DNA of 64,000 nt from Dipetalonema caudispina (taxonomy: Eukaryota > Nematoda > Chromadorea > Rhabditida > Onchocercidae). Below, in pieces: positions 1 to 13,812 of the stretch (positions are counted from its first letter, which is position 1; every line of letters begins with the position of its first letter). The notes beneath the pieces are model-generated. The model saw nothing but the letters and a program-made list of their open reading frames with translations, did not search any database and was not told the DNA's origin. Where the stretch lies: assembly GCA_013365325.1 (NCBI GenBank), contig JABVXV010000001.1:1240001-1304000 (forward strand), given 5' to 3'. A program made the position numbers and the translations under genes.

Positions 1-186
1 TTACGATTTTCAAGAGCAGAAATCACCATTGTAACCTAAACATTATCAGTGAGAGTGATGTAATTAGCAGTGAGAATTTTCGATTACAATGTAGATTAGT
101 GAAGAGGAATGAAGGTAATGGCAATTTCAGCAGAAATTATCATGATAAATATGATAATTAATTGAGAAAGAATAAAATAAACTTAC

Positions 187-964
187 CTTTATACTTTTCC
201 AAATTGTTTTCATAATGCTCCAAACATTCAGTTTCATTGGAATCAAAGCAGTAATATTCAGATGATGAAACGTCCGATGAATATCCATGATGTGAGAATG
301 GAGTTGATGATAGTGACATCTTCGATAGCTAATATCAGGAATATAATTCAGAACAGAGCATTATTAGTAAATATATTTAGGTCATTAATAGCAAGCATCC
401 ATCGAAAAGTTTTTGCCTTGTAGTGCTATATCATTGAAATAACGCCTTGTCTCTCTCTCTCTCTCCTTCTCTCTCTCTCTCTAAGTTCAGTCTATCAAAC
501 CTGAAGGATCCGACAAAAAAGAAACACAAAAAAAGAGAGAGAGAGAAAAAAAAAAACACATTATGTTGCATAAAATGATTATTACAAATAGAAAATGAAA
601 TGTGAACAGATAATTTAAGCGATCTTAAAAATTATGCATGGAAAATTTGTAAATCTTAATAAATTAAATGTAATTGTAATTCATAAAATAAACTAACAAA
701 AATGTCTTAAATGATTTTTTTTTTTTTTTTTTCTCATCAAATGAATGAGTAATGAATATATGCGAGTAAATAATACTAAGATTAAAAAAAAAAAAAAAAA
801 AAACATAACGATTATTTGCATCCTTTAATTATTTAAACTATTTAAATAAATAATCGATTGATTAATTAATTGTGAAATATTAGTTTGAATTAAGCTTATT
901 GTTATCGATAAAGATGAAAACAGTAAAATAAATAATAAAGATTTCTACTATAATTGGTAATGAG

Positions 965-995
<31 letters not shown>

Positions 996-3900
996 CAAAA
1001 AAAAAAGTAATTCGAGAGTGAGAGAAGAAATGATGAAAGATTGATTCAATATATCATCAACCTATATGTAAGTGAAATGAAATGAAATTGATAAAAAGGG
1101 ATGATGAGAAAATGGACACAAACTGATCATACCAAGCTAACATTATAGCTTAAGGTTAGAGTCACTGATATATACACACACACACATATATATATATGTA
1201 TGTATAGATATTTGCATATGAGAGAGGAAGAGGAGTATATATCAGTCAGTTTGTTGTAAGAGAATGAGGGACGTACAAAAAAAAAAAAAGAAAGAAAGAA
1301 GGAATGAGTGAGTGTAAGGAGAAAATGATTAAATGTGAGTTCAAATTGGAGGGAAGCATTTGAGCTCATTTATTTCAATTTACTATCGTTGCTTAATTAA
1401 ACTATATTAATTAATATGAAAATGAAAGTTAGCATAATTATTATTGAATTATTGAAATAATCAATTTATATAAATCATCTATCAAATTATGATATGAAAA
1501 ATATTCTATCATTCATAATGCTTTCAGATATTTTTATTTAATTTTTTTATGATCTCAAAAAAAAAAAAGAATTTCATCCTTTATATTAATTGCTATTGAA
1601 ATATTAACATAATGGTAATTTAATATTTTCATATAATTTTATCCAAATTTTTTAGAATTTGTTTAATGTGATAAAAAAAAAAGAGTTGGAAATGATATAA
1701 CATACGATGATGATTCATCATAAATTTATTTCTGAAATAACAGATGTGCTGCATCTATTTGTATTAACTAAGATATCCTATCGATTCTATCTGAACAACA
1801 TTATATAGCTAAACAGGAAATGATTCAGGAATGCATTCCGGTTCAATGAATGAAAAGAATACTTGAAAATGTCATTAATCAGTTAACCATTAAAAGCATT
1901 AATTGTCTGTATAACAAACGATAGATAGGAATGGAAATTGTTTGTCAATTTGCTTACAAAATTTATAATTATTAATTCTTCATTCATCTACTAAAAATTA
2001 TTATTAAAACAGACATAGACAGACTATGATTATAAGCATATAATTGTGTACTATTATTAACAAATACATATATAACTATTTTCATTGATCTTTTGCAATC
2101 TAAACACAATTACGATTAATTTTTATATTGTTGTATATTACACGGATAGGATATTGTTGTAAATCTTTGTTAAATTTCTAAACATTCTAATGATGATATA
2201 AACAAATATGATGATTAGAAAAGATAGATGATGTAAAATGATCACTTGAAAGTATGATATCATAGCTATAAACTTGTCGATAATTGTAAATGGAAAAAAA
2301 CCAATGCATAAATGAATTTTATACAATCAAAGATTAAATCTTTTGGAAATTTAAGCAAATATATATATATATATTTTGGCTACAATCAAATGAGTTCACG
2401 CTTAATTCAAATTCAATCCTTTCTGATATAATGATGTCAATATTTTATTCACTAAATTCAAAACTCCAAATAAGAATTGAAAACTAATTAACAATCCTGG
2501 AAGAGATCTGTTAATGGTTATGTAAATTTAATTTAATTATTCATAGATGGTGCAACAAAGAATAATGACAAAATGAGATAGATAACTTGGAAAAAAGTTA
2601 AGTAGCAAAATTTCTGGGTCAAATTAAAGTCACTTAAATGTGTGTCAGATGACGAAAGGAAAGTTAGAAGTTGTGAATGATATGAAAGTATTGATTATAT
2701 GAATCATTTAGGATCATCGAGAATTTCCAAATTCGTTCTAAAAAAAAAAAAACAGAAAGAATTCAACTATACCATAAACTGAATTAATTTACGCTTAACT
2801 CAAACTTAATCTCTCGGATATAATAGAGTATTGCTGATTGAGTTCTTCATTTCTTCCCGTATTTTGAAATTAAACATTAGCATATCAATCAATCATATAT
2901 GAAGAATAACATCAATGTTCTGCCAACTAGGCTCATGGCCAAAATAATCTTAAAAATATTGCTAAATTTGTTGGATGTTAATGAATACTATAAAATATAT
3001 GCAAAGATACTTGTGAAGTTGCTTATAGAAAAGTTAAAGCATTTTTTACCCTAAGGCGTTTATCAAGATAGAAAATAAACGCCTTAGAGTACTCAATACT
3101 GATTTGAAGTAAATCTTTCTTTGGCTTCAGCATGAGAGATAAAATTATTAATGATAATATACATATAAGCTTAAAAAGCGAAATTTTGATTCCTAAAATA
3201 ATTCAAATAGAAGGAAGAAGTATGAAGCACACAAATGCCTCATTTTTCAGCTATTTAATGAAATATGAAATGTCTAAGAATTATACTTCAAAGAATCAAT
3301 AAATTGCATTGCTGTAGAACGGATGAATATCTATTTCATTTTCAATTAAATGTTTCATTCTTCTCTCTTAAAACGAAGAAATTATTTCTTGATCCGGCGA
3401 AGGATGATAAAGATTACGACAGTGTCCATATTTTTCTCTAAAACTTTCAAAAAAGATACGTGGGAAGAGTGTCAAAAAATCAATTTTATTGTTAGATTTT
3501 AAAATACAGGGTGGATGATATGCAACAGCTGAGCTACTTTAAAAAAGATAATTAAAAGAATGGATAATTAGTTGATTTCAGTCAGCTTACATACAATTAT
3601 AACACTTCATTTTGGTGTCACAATAAAAGCTCACAAAATGATAGAACAAACTAATGGGATAAGGTTAAAAAAATCCAAATTAGTAACAGCCTAGAAATTT
3701 AGCTTCTTCCTTACCTTTTATTATTCAGATATTCAGTACATCATCATTTCTCTTAAATTGGCTACACTGATTAATCTAATTAACCAACAGTACTTGATTT
3801 AAAGAAAAAAAAGAAAGAAAAAAGATTAGCCTAAAAATGTTTTAACTGGAAAAGTCCAATAATGAAGAGAGAAGAGATAATATTAAGTGAACATGAATGA

Positions 3901-6900
3901 ATGTGAGAAAAATAATAGTTGATCATACTTTTGTTAAAGATATACGAAATTATTTCTTCGATATTTTAATGTTTAAAGGAGAGCATCAAAATGTATAAGC
4001 GTACGTCATTTCTGCTTCGCTAACTTCGATTGCGTAGTATAAAATTTACAGGAAATGATCATTATGTATTACAAACGCCCTTTACGTGAGTAATATGTTA
4101 TGCAATACCTTTAAAAGTAAATTTAACCAAAGGTCAACATCATTTCATCAATAATGTAGACTAATCCAACTAAACGAACATAATTCATCGAAAGGAAATA
4201 TTCAAATAATAGGCATAGAAAGGGAAAAGAGACGGATGATTCGAAGGAAGTCAATGATAGTAAGAAGCAAATAGCATTGATAAATTCCTATCAATTTGCT
4301 TATCTTATCGGAATAATGTTCTACAGAATATTATCTGTTGTATATTTCTCGATATTAATGTTTCCCTTGAATCATTGATAACACTCCTACTTCTTTCTTC
4401 ATTTCTCTGCTACAACTTCTTAGTTGACATTCTCTTTGACAGACTTCTTAATGTTCGTTTGCTTATTGCTTCAAAATGTAACACTGAAAATGCTATTAAG
4501 ATATTAAATTAGTTCAGATTGAGTGTTAAGTGAAGAAAGAATCAATCGTAAAACAAGTAGATATGAAATATCTCGAAGGTATAGAATGTATTCCTTCTCA
4601 TTAATTGAGCTTAATTGAAAATTTCTGAAAAAATACAGACAGTTAGTTACCTCTTCTGGATCAATACAATTGGGACAATATAGTACCGTGGTCACTGATG
4701 TTTAAACACATTGCCTTGATTAATTAAGGTCGTTTCGACTTTCGCAATTGTAAATTTGCTAGAACTATTCAATTTTCAAACTAATTGGTTTTCAATCAAC
4801 AGCCATTAAAGGTATTCGCACTTCACAGTTTCATTTTCTCTTTTTTTTTTTTTTTTTGTTTTTTGATCATTTAAATTCCCATCATGCCTGAAGTTTCATC
4901 CATAATTTAACTAATAATTAAGGTACATGCGTAATTAAGCATATGCTACCACAAAAAGCTTTTGCTTAGCTATTAGATTAGTTTTGGTAGAATGTACTTA
5001 TAAGCATTTGTGAAATTACATGGATGTAAGCTAAAGATCAAAAAAGATGTAACAATTAGAACAACTAATTTGCAGACAATTATGAAAGCAATGAAGTTAT
5101 TTTGCAGATTTTCTAGGTAACAGAATTGTAAATTTTTATGAATTCCACTTTAAGCAAAATTTTGTTAAAAATCTTATTGCTTTAATTTGATATTTGAGGA
5201 TGACAAGCGAAGAAACAACTTTTATTAGATCAAAGAATTGAGAAAAAGTCATAGAAGCATATTTCAGATTCTAAAGGAGCTTCGTTTGCTGTATCTATTC
5301 GATTAACAGATGGTTAAACTTCACTGGAAAATAAAATGTAGATAAATTTTTTGATAAGAAACCATTTAGGATATTGACTTCATAAATCAATCACCTTGTG
5401 TTTCCTTATTTGAGAAGTATTCTTGATTCTCTCAGATAGTTCAGATTTTCCTATATTCAAATAACTGATTGAATTCCTCGTCAAAGATAGCAGCAGTTCA
5501 CAATGACACGATAGTTTATCGTATAATCAAAGAACCATACAATTTTAATTTTAGTTTTAAAGTTCGAAAGTTGAAGTATTAGTAACGAAAAGAAATATTG
5601 AAGTCAAAATTGATTAAAATCTCGGTGTTGTTGAAAGAAACGAAAAAGTATTTTCCTATTAGCAAGAAATACATTAAGATGACTGGAAGGAATCAATGAG
5701 GAAGAAGTCATCCTCAACCTTTTTCTTCATTTTCATTGATATCAGTCACTATTTACTGATAATTTTAAGTAATAAATTAAATTATATGATCGGAAGAGTA
5801 AATTTCGATTTTAAAACGTAAACGATTAAAAATTAGTTACGAATGAAATTTAACAGAAAACAATTGTTTTAGGGGAAGAAAAATGGGAAAAATAACGAAA
5901 TATTAGGAAAAATTGCATGAATGAATGGTGCAAGAGAGCAGTAAAATAATTTTCAGCTCTCTCAGAGGAAAGATAATGATCGCATCACTGTCAAGGTCGG
6001 ATTATTCAAATTACATTCGGAAAGCACTGCTGAAAATGAAAGTATTTTAGCAGTATGGTACCACTTCTCTTCCTTCAATATCTTATCTTATAACATTGTT
6101 TTATCGATAAGTAATCAAAAACTAAAAGAATACAATTAATGATGTTGTAGTTTAATTTTTCCCACATTTATTATTTAATTTAGTTAGTAGTGATAACAAT
6201 GATAATTGATTGTAATTGATAATTGCACGACATCTCTCTTTGATCATTAATTAACATTTTTTATGAAATTTTTGAAATTTCACAGTAAATTTTATTTTTT
6301 GTGAGAAAAAACAAGGAATTTAGTAAAAGAATTTTGAATCCTTATGCTAAGGACAAATAAATGCCAAATCATTGCAATTGTAAAAGACATCTGCTCAGAT
6401 TATTGGCTCCGTATAAATATTGTCATATTGAAATTTTTATGCCTTTTTTTTAATTCATTTTTTTTATTGTTTATGGTAAATAGCAAACCGAAAAGGATGA
6501 TTTGATTGGGATTGGAACTGATTTTCTTTAAAGAAAAGCTTGTAAAAAAGGATGCTTTTCAATGAAAGGAACTGCAGGAAATGTAATTTTAAATCTTATG
6601 AAAATATAAACGATATATATATTAAATTCGATATATATACATAATTAAGTATTGAAATCCGAAAGCAAGTATATATATTAAATTCGAAAACTAATATTAG
6701 AAACAATAGGGAAAAAAGGAAAGAAAATCTAATTAAAACTCAAAAAATTATATCAGTCAAAGTTTTTTCCATAGATTGAAAATGTATTTCATTTAATTGG
6801 GCACAATATAATTATAAGAAAAAAGAATTGAAAAAATATTTGAAAAAGAATTGGAATCATTTAGAGAATAGTAGTTAGTTGTGTGGAAAAATTATCGAAA

Positions 6901-9900
6901 TTATTGAAACATGAAAAAGATTTGTTGTTGCATCCATCTTCAGAATAAGGTCAATAAGTCAAATTAGAAGTAGACAGTTAACTTTTTTAATTCATATACA
7001 ATTCCATAGTCATTCCTGTCAAATTAATCATTATAATAATCTAAGCTTAAAAAAAGTGTCCTATCTGTCACATAAGAAATAAATAATGATAGAAATGGAA
7101 AATTTCAACCTATTTTACATACGACTCCAACCGGCTTTGTTAGGAGGACAATGTATTACTGCGTTATTATTGATGCATTTATAGCGAGAGTTGAGATGCT
7201 ATATTGTAGAAGAAATAGGATCTTAAGAAGTTCAGAAATTACGACACATCGATTACTTGTATGGTAAGATATTCAAATGCTGTATCGAAACAGCGGTCAA
7301 TCTGTTACACAAAATATCAGTACTACATTGGTCACGTTAAGTCATAATGTGATAATTCATTTTAATGCTATCGCATATAGCACATTAATCATTTTAATAT
7401 ATGACGTGTGGTTAAACGTATTTATCGTCTCATGTTATAGTCATTTGCCATTTTTTATCTCTCAAAAATTCATGAAAATTTCACAGTTTTAAAGAATATT
7501 TTTTGACGGAGATTTTCCACAAGATTGTGACATAACAGAAGAACAACGACGATAATATATATGTGAGAATTATCGAATAGAAAATCAGAAAACGCAGAAA
7601 TATTTCCCGATCGATGAAATCCAAAGTAACGAAGAATTAATTGTTGAACAAATTGTATTTTACATTTATTTTATGAATGGATCAGGGAATTAAAAATACT
7701 CCGTTCATTTCCTATGTATTACTTGAATCAAGACATTGTTCAATTTGATGAAATCAAATCACTGGATGAAAATTTACTAATAAAATTTCGAAAAGTTTTT
7801 GGAAAAAGGAAACCAACCTCCAATTTTTAAGACTAGTCGTTCTGTTCGATCCAATCGGAGGATGCTGATCGGTTGATTCCTCATCCATTCCTCCCATTCA
7901 TTACTATTCACCTGTTCTATTTTCTTATCATCACCATTGCTCTGATGCGTAAAATTATCATTCCTTCTTGATAGAAACTGTAAGTAACGTTCTTGCGCTT
8001 TCCGATCACTTACCATATTTACACTGAAATGAATAATTTCAATGATTTCTTTAAAATCGAAATGCAACTGCTCTCTTATTTTGTTTTAATACATTTCACA
8101 AGAAAATTGTCATTAATTTCGAATTAAACAATAAGCTTTTATTGCTCGTATTTGAATGAATAATAAGTTGCTTATTTCCGCCTCAATTTATTAATTATGG
8201 TTAAGTTCGGATATAAATAAATATATTTAATAGATTCCATTAGTGGTGAAAAGTATTAATTTCAGAAGCAAATGGTTTTTTGAGTTTTTCCAGAAGTATT
8301 AAAGACTTCCTATCTAATTAATAAATCATAATTGATACTTTGTATCAGCTCATCCTAATAAGAATCTGTAAGCAGAGTTGTGCTGTTCGTTATCAAATCA
8401 TCCCATTTCATCTACCAATTTGGTTAGGTACTTTACGTCAAGGTAGAACAAAAGAGATCAAACGTATAATGGAAAGGGTATAAATATGAAATAAATTAGG
8501 AAGACGATTATGATAATAGCAAAAAAAAAAATGGAAATTTTGCCTAGAAAAAGAGAAATATTTGCATAGAAAAATTGATTGTTTAAAAATTATACAAATT
8601 TTTATTTCAGAATAATTAATGAACAAAGTGGTAAAATAAAAGATAGAAAATAGAATAGAAAGAAAAAATAAAAATTGCTTTTCCCATATTAAGTTAATCT
8701 TTTCAAGTGCAGGAAATTAGAAGGATACGGTAACTGCTCCCAAAATTTCTTGAAATTTCAAAAATCTGCTTCTTCTGATTCTCTTTAGTTTTCTCAGTAT
8801 TGAAGAAATCTGAATATCGTTTTGAAATATGCAAAACATGGAAAAAAAGCAAAAGTAAAAAAATAAAAAAGATAAAAGACAAAAAGTAAAGATTAAAAAA
8901 AATCACAGTAAAAGATAAAAATCGTACATACTTACATAACAGATTTATTGACCAAATCACATCTGATACAATAATAAAATAAAACTATCAAATTTTAACG
9001 AAAAGTACGGCAACTAATAGTAATTGGTTATCTACCAAATAAGGCAGAGTGACTTATTTGATTTTGAGAAGAAATTGAAGCTTTGGATAAAGCTGCCTGC
9101 TATAGATTTACTTTTTCATCTGATAAGAAACTGAAAAAATTTAACGTATGAGAAATCATAAAGAAAAATGGCCTTTGGTTCTTTTACTTTTATCCTTCTT
9201 CAACAAATTATAAGTATACGAATATCGGTAGCTTTATCCTACAAAATTTCGACAGTTTGCAAAGATTATGCAGTAAGCTACATAAACATGCATCAATCTT
9301 GTTTTACCTAATTATTTTGTTTGAATAAATAATAATAATAATAATAATTAGATGAAGTAAGCAAGAAAAATTTATTTTGGCCGTTGCATAAAAATGAATA
9401 AAAATATTATGAGCCAAAGATGTGCTGAAGATTGGTTAAGAAATTAAGTTCCATAATAATATATACATGTAACTTTGATGATAAAAGATAATACTAATAA
9501 GATTTAATCCGGAAAAACGGATATTCATCCGAAAACTGTGAGACAAGTGACTTTATTCAATCTGGAGAAATTTACATTTTAATGTGTCCACATACCATTT
9601 CCCCCCGCTCCCCCGCCCTCCCTCAATATCTTACTTTTGCATCGTACATTCATCAGTGTGTTAGGAAAATCAGCGAAATCAATCTCAAAAATAGAATTTG
9701 CTCCTTTTTTTTTCTCTTTACAAATTTCTCTTTCAATCGTTCATTTCAGTGTAGATATGCAAAACAGCCTTGCATAGCATAGCAAATGAAAGTTAGTTAA
9801 TCCTCTTCAAATTTTAAAGAAATTTTAAAACTTCTATGATATAAGTTAATATGAGATCTTATTTTGGCACTTTTTTTTCAAAAAAAAAATTTTAAAATGA

Positions 9901-12900
9901 ACTAACGAAAGAAATGAAAGAAATACATTTTTATACAGAATTTAATCTAAACTATTGAAAATAATCATTAATAGGTAATAATCGAAGATACTAAAATTAG
10001 CATCAGATGCTGTCAGATATATACTTACGAGATATCAATTTAGATGAATCAAGCTGATAACTTAATTGATAAAAATGATCATTCAGCTAACTAATCATGC
10101 TAGCGATTTCTACTATAATGATAAATCTCAATCAAAGTTTGCAAAATGATCAAAAACATACTTTGGTTCGGACATTTGCCGTAGTTTGATAGTGGTACCA
10201 TGAATATCCCGTTGTTGTCGCTGTTGTTGTTGTTGTTGTTGTTGTTCATTTAGACAACTTGTTTGCATCAACTGCAAATTGTGGTCACTATTGCGCAGCG
10301 AACACTCGTATAGACGCCTAGAATTAATTATTATATTTTTGTTTTTCACTTATAGCCTCTTTTTTTCTTTTTGTTTTAATTCAATTCTTTTAAACTTTTA
10401 ATTATTCATAGCAAGCAATGAAAAATTTTATATGACCAGTGAATTTTTCCATCAACCTATTCTAAGTGTAACTTTTGTTCCTTTTAAATTTTTCACTTTT
10501 AATTTAATTTATTTCTTTATTTATAATTTACTTGCTCAATTTTAATTAAGTTTTTTTTAACAAATTTAACAATATTCTGTTCGATTGCGTGACCACAGTA
10601 AGATATAATATAATACCCTGTCCCTCTCTTTCTCTCCCTCCCTCTCTCTCTCTCTTTCTCTCTCTAATACTCTTTCGTTTTCTATTAATATTATTTGCAC
10701 CAATTTTCGAAATTTTATTTTCCCTTCAATGGAAGAAACGAAAAGGATGAATGTATGATTCATCGGTATCGAAATTAGACGGTTGACATTAAAAAAAAAA
10801 AATGATCTATAAGATATTTCACAATATTTCTATCTAAGGAATAAATCCTTTCAAGCCTTTGGATAGGCACTAATTTTCGATCAATAAATTCTAAAAGTCA
10901 ATAATGTAAAATGGAATTGAACCTATCAAATTTGTGAATAATACTTATATTAATGTTGTTCAGAATTTCAGTAGAAATAAAAAATAATTTGATAAGAATT
11001 AAACAAAAAACTTGAACGGAGTAATTAAAATTTAAAATGCTTGAAAAATTTAATCATCCTTCAAAGTTTTACATTTGAAAATTACCATTAAATTAGAACA
11101 GAAAGGTGTCGACTCAAAATTAAATTAATTCTAATATCATAGTTTATAAAGTTTATAACTTGCAATACTTTCGGTAGCTGCTTACAATGAATGTGAGAGA
11201 AATGATAGCACAGAAAGATCGGATAATCTGATCGGTATTATGCAAACATTGTTAGATTACATGATATATTCAATTATAACTTGGTTTATTCAAAGTGCAA
11301 TTACCGTAATGATATCATCGTTAATGATAATAAATTCATACTTAATTATTTTACTATTTTTTTCAATCATTAATGCAAAAAATATTAATTTCATATCAAC
11401 TTTTGTTTGCAATAAATCAGTTTTTGATGAAAAAGAAGTATTAATTGCTTGTTTTAAGAAATCTTTGGGTTATACGGGATTTCTATAATATTTTAAAAAC
11501 TTCACAGTCTTTCCAATTACTTCGTTCAAAGCATGAAAAAGATTACATTTCTGGAAATGTATGAATAGTGACAAAAATTCAAGTTTAAATAACTTTCATA
11601 ACCTATTCCACTATTGAAGTCAAATGACGATTACTTCAAAACAATATTTAAACAAATATGTGGTCCATCAAAAGTGGTTTTCAAGTCAAACATAAATTAT
11701 TTTGCACATCAAATGAGAAAAAAAAATCTATCAGTTAAGGAAACCGGATGTATGCCGGAAATAGTTTGATGAGAAATGTGAAAATTAAGTTTGAAAAGAA
11801 TTAGGTACTAGCAGGAGTAATTAGATATATATTTCGTTAAAAATTTGTTAAAATTTCTGTCAAGATAATATCTTTACGTTGTAGAAAAAAACAAGATCAA
11901 ATGGCAGTAGATTGGGAAATACGCAAACCTTTGAACTTTCATTCTTATTTCTGCAAAAGTAAAATTAAAACATCTAATCCCATTTTAGGCTACATTTAAC
12001 AGGAAAAATAATACAAAAGAAGGTTAAATTAACTTCAAATTTAAGTTAGGACTAAAGTCAAACAGGTTGGAAGGAAATAAATGACGATGATAATTTGACA
12101 TTTCCTGAAGTTCGATCTTATCGGCACCATTGCACTTCAATAATGTCAAACAAGAATTTTTTTAAGAAATCAATTCTAATTCCTCATAAAATAACTATTA
12201 CTAACAAAAAATGCTTTATTCTACAACACCGTTCTTTTCAATATTCAAACTTTCAAATGATTTATTGAATGAGTGGCACTGCCAGACGAATGTATGTTCG
12301 CTACAACAAAAATTTCCAATTTTAGTTAAGAAAAAACAGATAGATGTCTGCATTTCTCTAAAACTGCCAAAAATATGAATTCAAATCTTTCAAAATTTAA
12401 AACTGCAAAATATATTACAAGAATGCATTCAAGTGAGTGATGAAATGAATAAATTTAGAAGTGAAACTTTTCATTAGTCATATTTCAATTCATAAGTATG
12501 ATTGAGTGAAATACGCCAATTTTATTATTGATTCAAAAAAAAAAATTGAGAATTTAGTAACAATATTCTTTTTTCAAAGCAAAATGAAAAGTTAAAATGA
12601 TATGTATCAAATAACGTAAAAGAAAATCCAAAAGCACAAATTGAAAGACACTGGCTGATGAGACATTGAAAACATGTCGATAATTATTACTGTTATTAAT
12701 TTTATGAATCAACTAAAATAATTGAAACTGGTTAGTATTTTATGAAATTATATATGGATGAGTGCCGTGGTATAACATTACTTTTGCAAAGAAACTGGTT
12801 TCAAAAATTCCTGCAAATTAAGTTTTTTTCTACGAAATATTCCTGGTTTTAGTCTTAAACTATCATTTTTTTCTCTTTTTTTTTAAAAAAAAATTTCATT

Positions 12901-13812
12901 ATCTTCCAATCTTTAAAAAATAATAGCTCTTATCAACAGATAAAGAAAATGTAAGGTAAAATAATTGCTTCTTTATTTTTAGGTTTATTTAAGCAGAGGG
13001 CATATTCGTTTGCATCTATTTCATTGATATTAAGTTCCAATTAAAATTTGAATAATCAATACGAAAGTCATAAATAATGGTTAAAGAATGAATGCGTTCA
13101 ACTGCAAATGCCTTCCTTACAAGTAAATAAAAGATGTCGAAGAAATTTTATTTATCTAAACTGAAATGAACAAATCACTTTTCTATCTAAAAAAGTGTAC
13201 AGCAGCTAAAATGGCCTCTTATAATCTTTTTTTTTTTCGCATTTACTATATCTGGACCCATTTATCATTTTTAAAATTTTTCCTGTTTTTTTTTTACTTC
13301 AGTTTTCATTCTTAGCTGTTGCTAGGTTGAAAAAAATTTAATTTTTTGTAAAAATTTAGAAATAATATAGTTCTTGCATTGCTGATGGTGAAGAAGAATA
13401 AGTTGTTCAAATTAAGTAAGTAAATATATTTTAAAAAAAAAAACGTTGTTTTCCATTAATCCCTTTGGAAATTACGAAATGTAAATTTTTTAAATCTAAA
13501 TCTCAAAAAAAAAGAAGTCACTAACCTGCGCGACATATTTCGTTCTTCTTTAATATAACGCAGTTGATCACCGTGATTTATAATATCAGCAGCAGAACTT
13601 GATAATTTCTCTCGGGATGATTTTTTAGCGGATCGTCCGGTAGTCCAGAAACGAATATTGCTTGTGGAGAAGAAAAAATGTTTTTTGACGGTGTTAACAC
13701 GTGATTGTTGTGGTAAAGCATAACTGGAAACGTGGGTTTCTGTGGTAGATGATGTTGGTACCGAAGATATCTTTTCTGATTGTGGTATGGTTGAATATCG
13801 GCCGCTAGCCAT
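187..13812 (-). CDS. unrecognised multi-exon gene, 5' part only (polyQ-containing)
   Basis: Five minus-strand exons join in phase: 13812-13526, 10317-10162, 8023-7818, 4694-4651 and 328-187. They give 278 residues, and the gene continues past the left edge after a GTAAGT donor. The start ATG at 13812 has an in-frame TAA directly before it, which supports it as the true N-terminus. The protein starts MASGRYSTIPQSEK and is rich in Ser, Thr and basic residues. It has eight consecutive glutamines at residues 121-128, a charged segment with NEWEEWMRNQP followed by LRLDRTERLVLKI, then LYCPNCIDPEE encoded in the 44-nt exon, then a Ser/Tyr/acidic stretch. No signal peptide or membrane helix is visible in this part. 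Introns of about 2-4.3 kb are AT-rich and show only simple repeats. I do not recognise the family. It reads like the disordered N-terminal region of a large cytoplasmic or scaffold protein, with any named domain probably outside the window. Exon chaining is well supported by phase; function is unknown. Confidence 0.6.
450..482. repeat. CT microsatellite
   Basis: A nearly pure CT dinucleotide run with one CC interruption. It lies upstream (in gene orientation) of the last visible exon of the left-hand minus-strand gene, inside its intron. Confidence 0.9.
965..990. repeat. GA microsatellite
   Basis: A nearly pure GA dinucleotide run inside a long intron of the left-hand minus-strand gene. It is the reverse-complement class of the CT run 500 bases away. 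Confidence 0.9.
1169..1206. repeat. compound TA/CA microsatellite
   Basis: A TA run switches to CA, then back to TA and ends as GTATGTA. It is intronic simple sequence. Confidence 0.85.
6614..6687. repeat. 18-bp direct repeat
   Basis: The 18-mer TATATATATTAAATTCGA occurs at 6614-6631 and again at 6670-6687, an offset of 56 bp, inside an intron of the left-hand minus-strand gene. It is low-complexity apart from the shared TTAAATTCGA end. No mobile-element features are seen around it. Confidence 0.7.
10221..10244 (-). repeat. CAA/CAG trinucleotide tract (polyQ)
   Basis: Eight consecutive glutamine codons, seven CAA and one CAG on the minus strand, lie inside the second exon of the left-hand gene. 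A further Arg-Gln-Gln-Arg follows. The near absence of CAG interruption makes it a pure CAA tract. Confidence 0.9.
10621..10665. repeat. CT-rich microsatellite
   Basis: An imperfect CT run with CCC and TTT interruptions, in the 3.2-kb first intron of the left-hand minus-strand gene. Confidence 0.85.

Noticed and set aside
1127..1369. Hydrophobic 80-codon minus-strand frame
   Set aside because: It is built from simple repeats (CA/TA and A-rich tracts) in an intron.
8703..8960. Minus-strand frame rich in Phe, Leu and Ile resembling a membrane protein
   Set aside because: Composition is explained by A-rich intronic sequence. It lies in an intron of the left-hand gene with no usable splice sites in phase.
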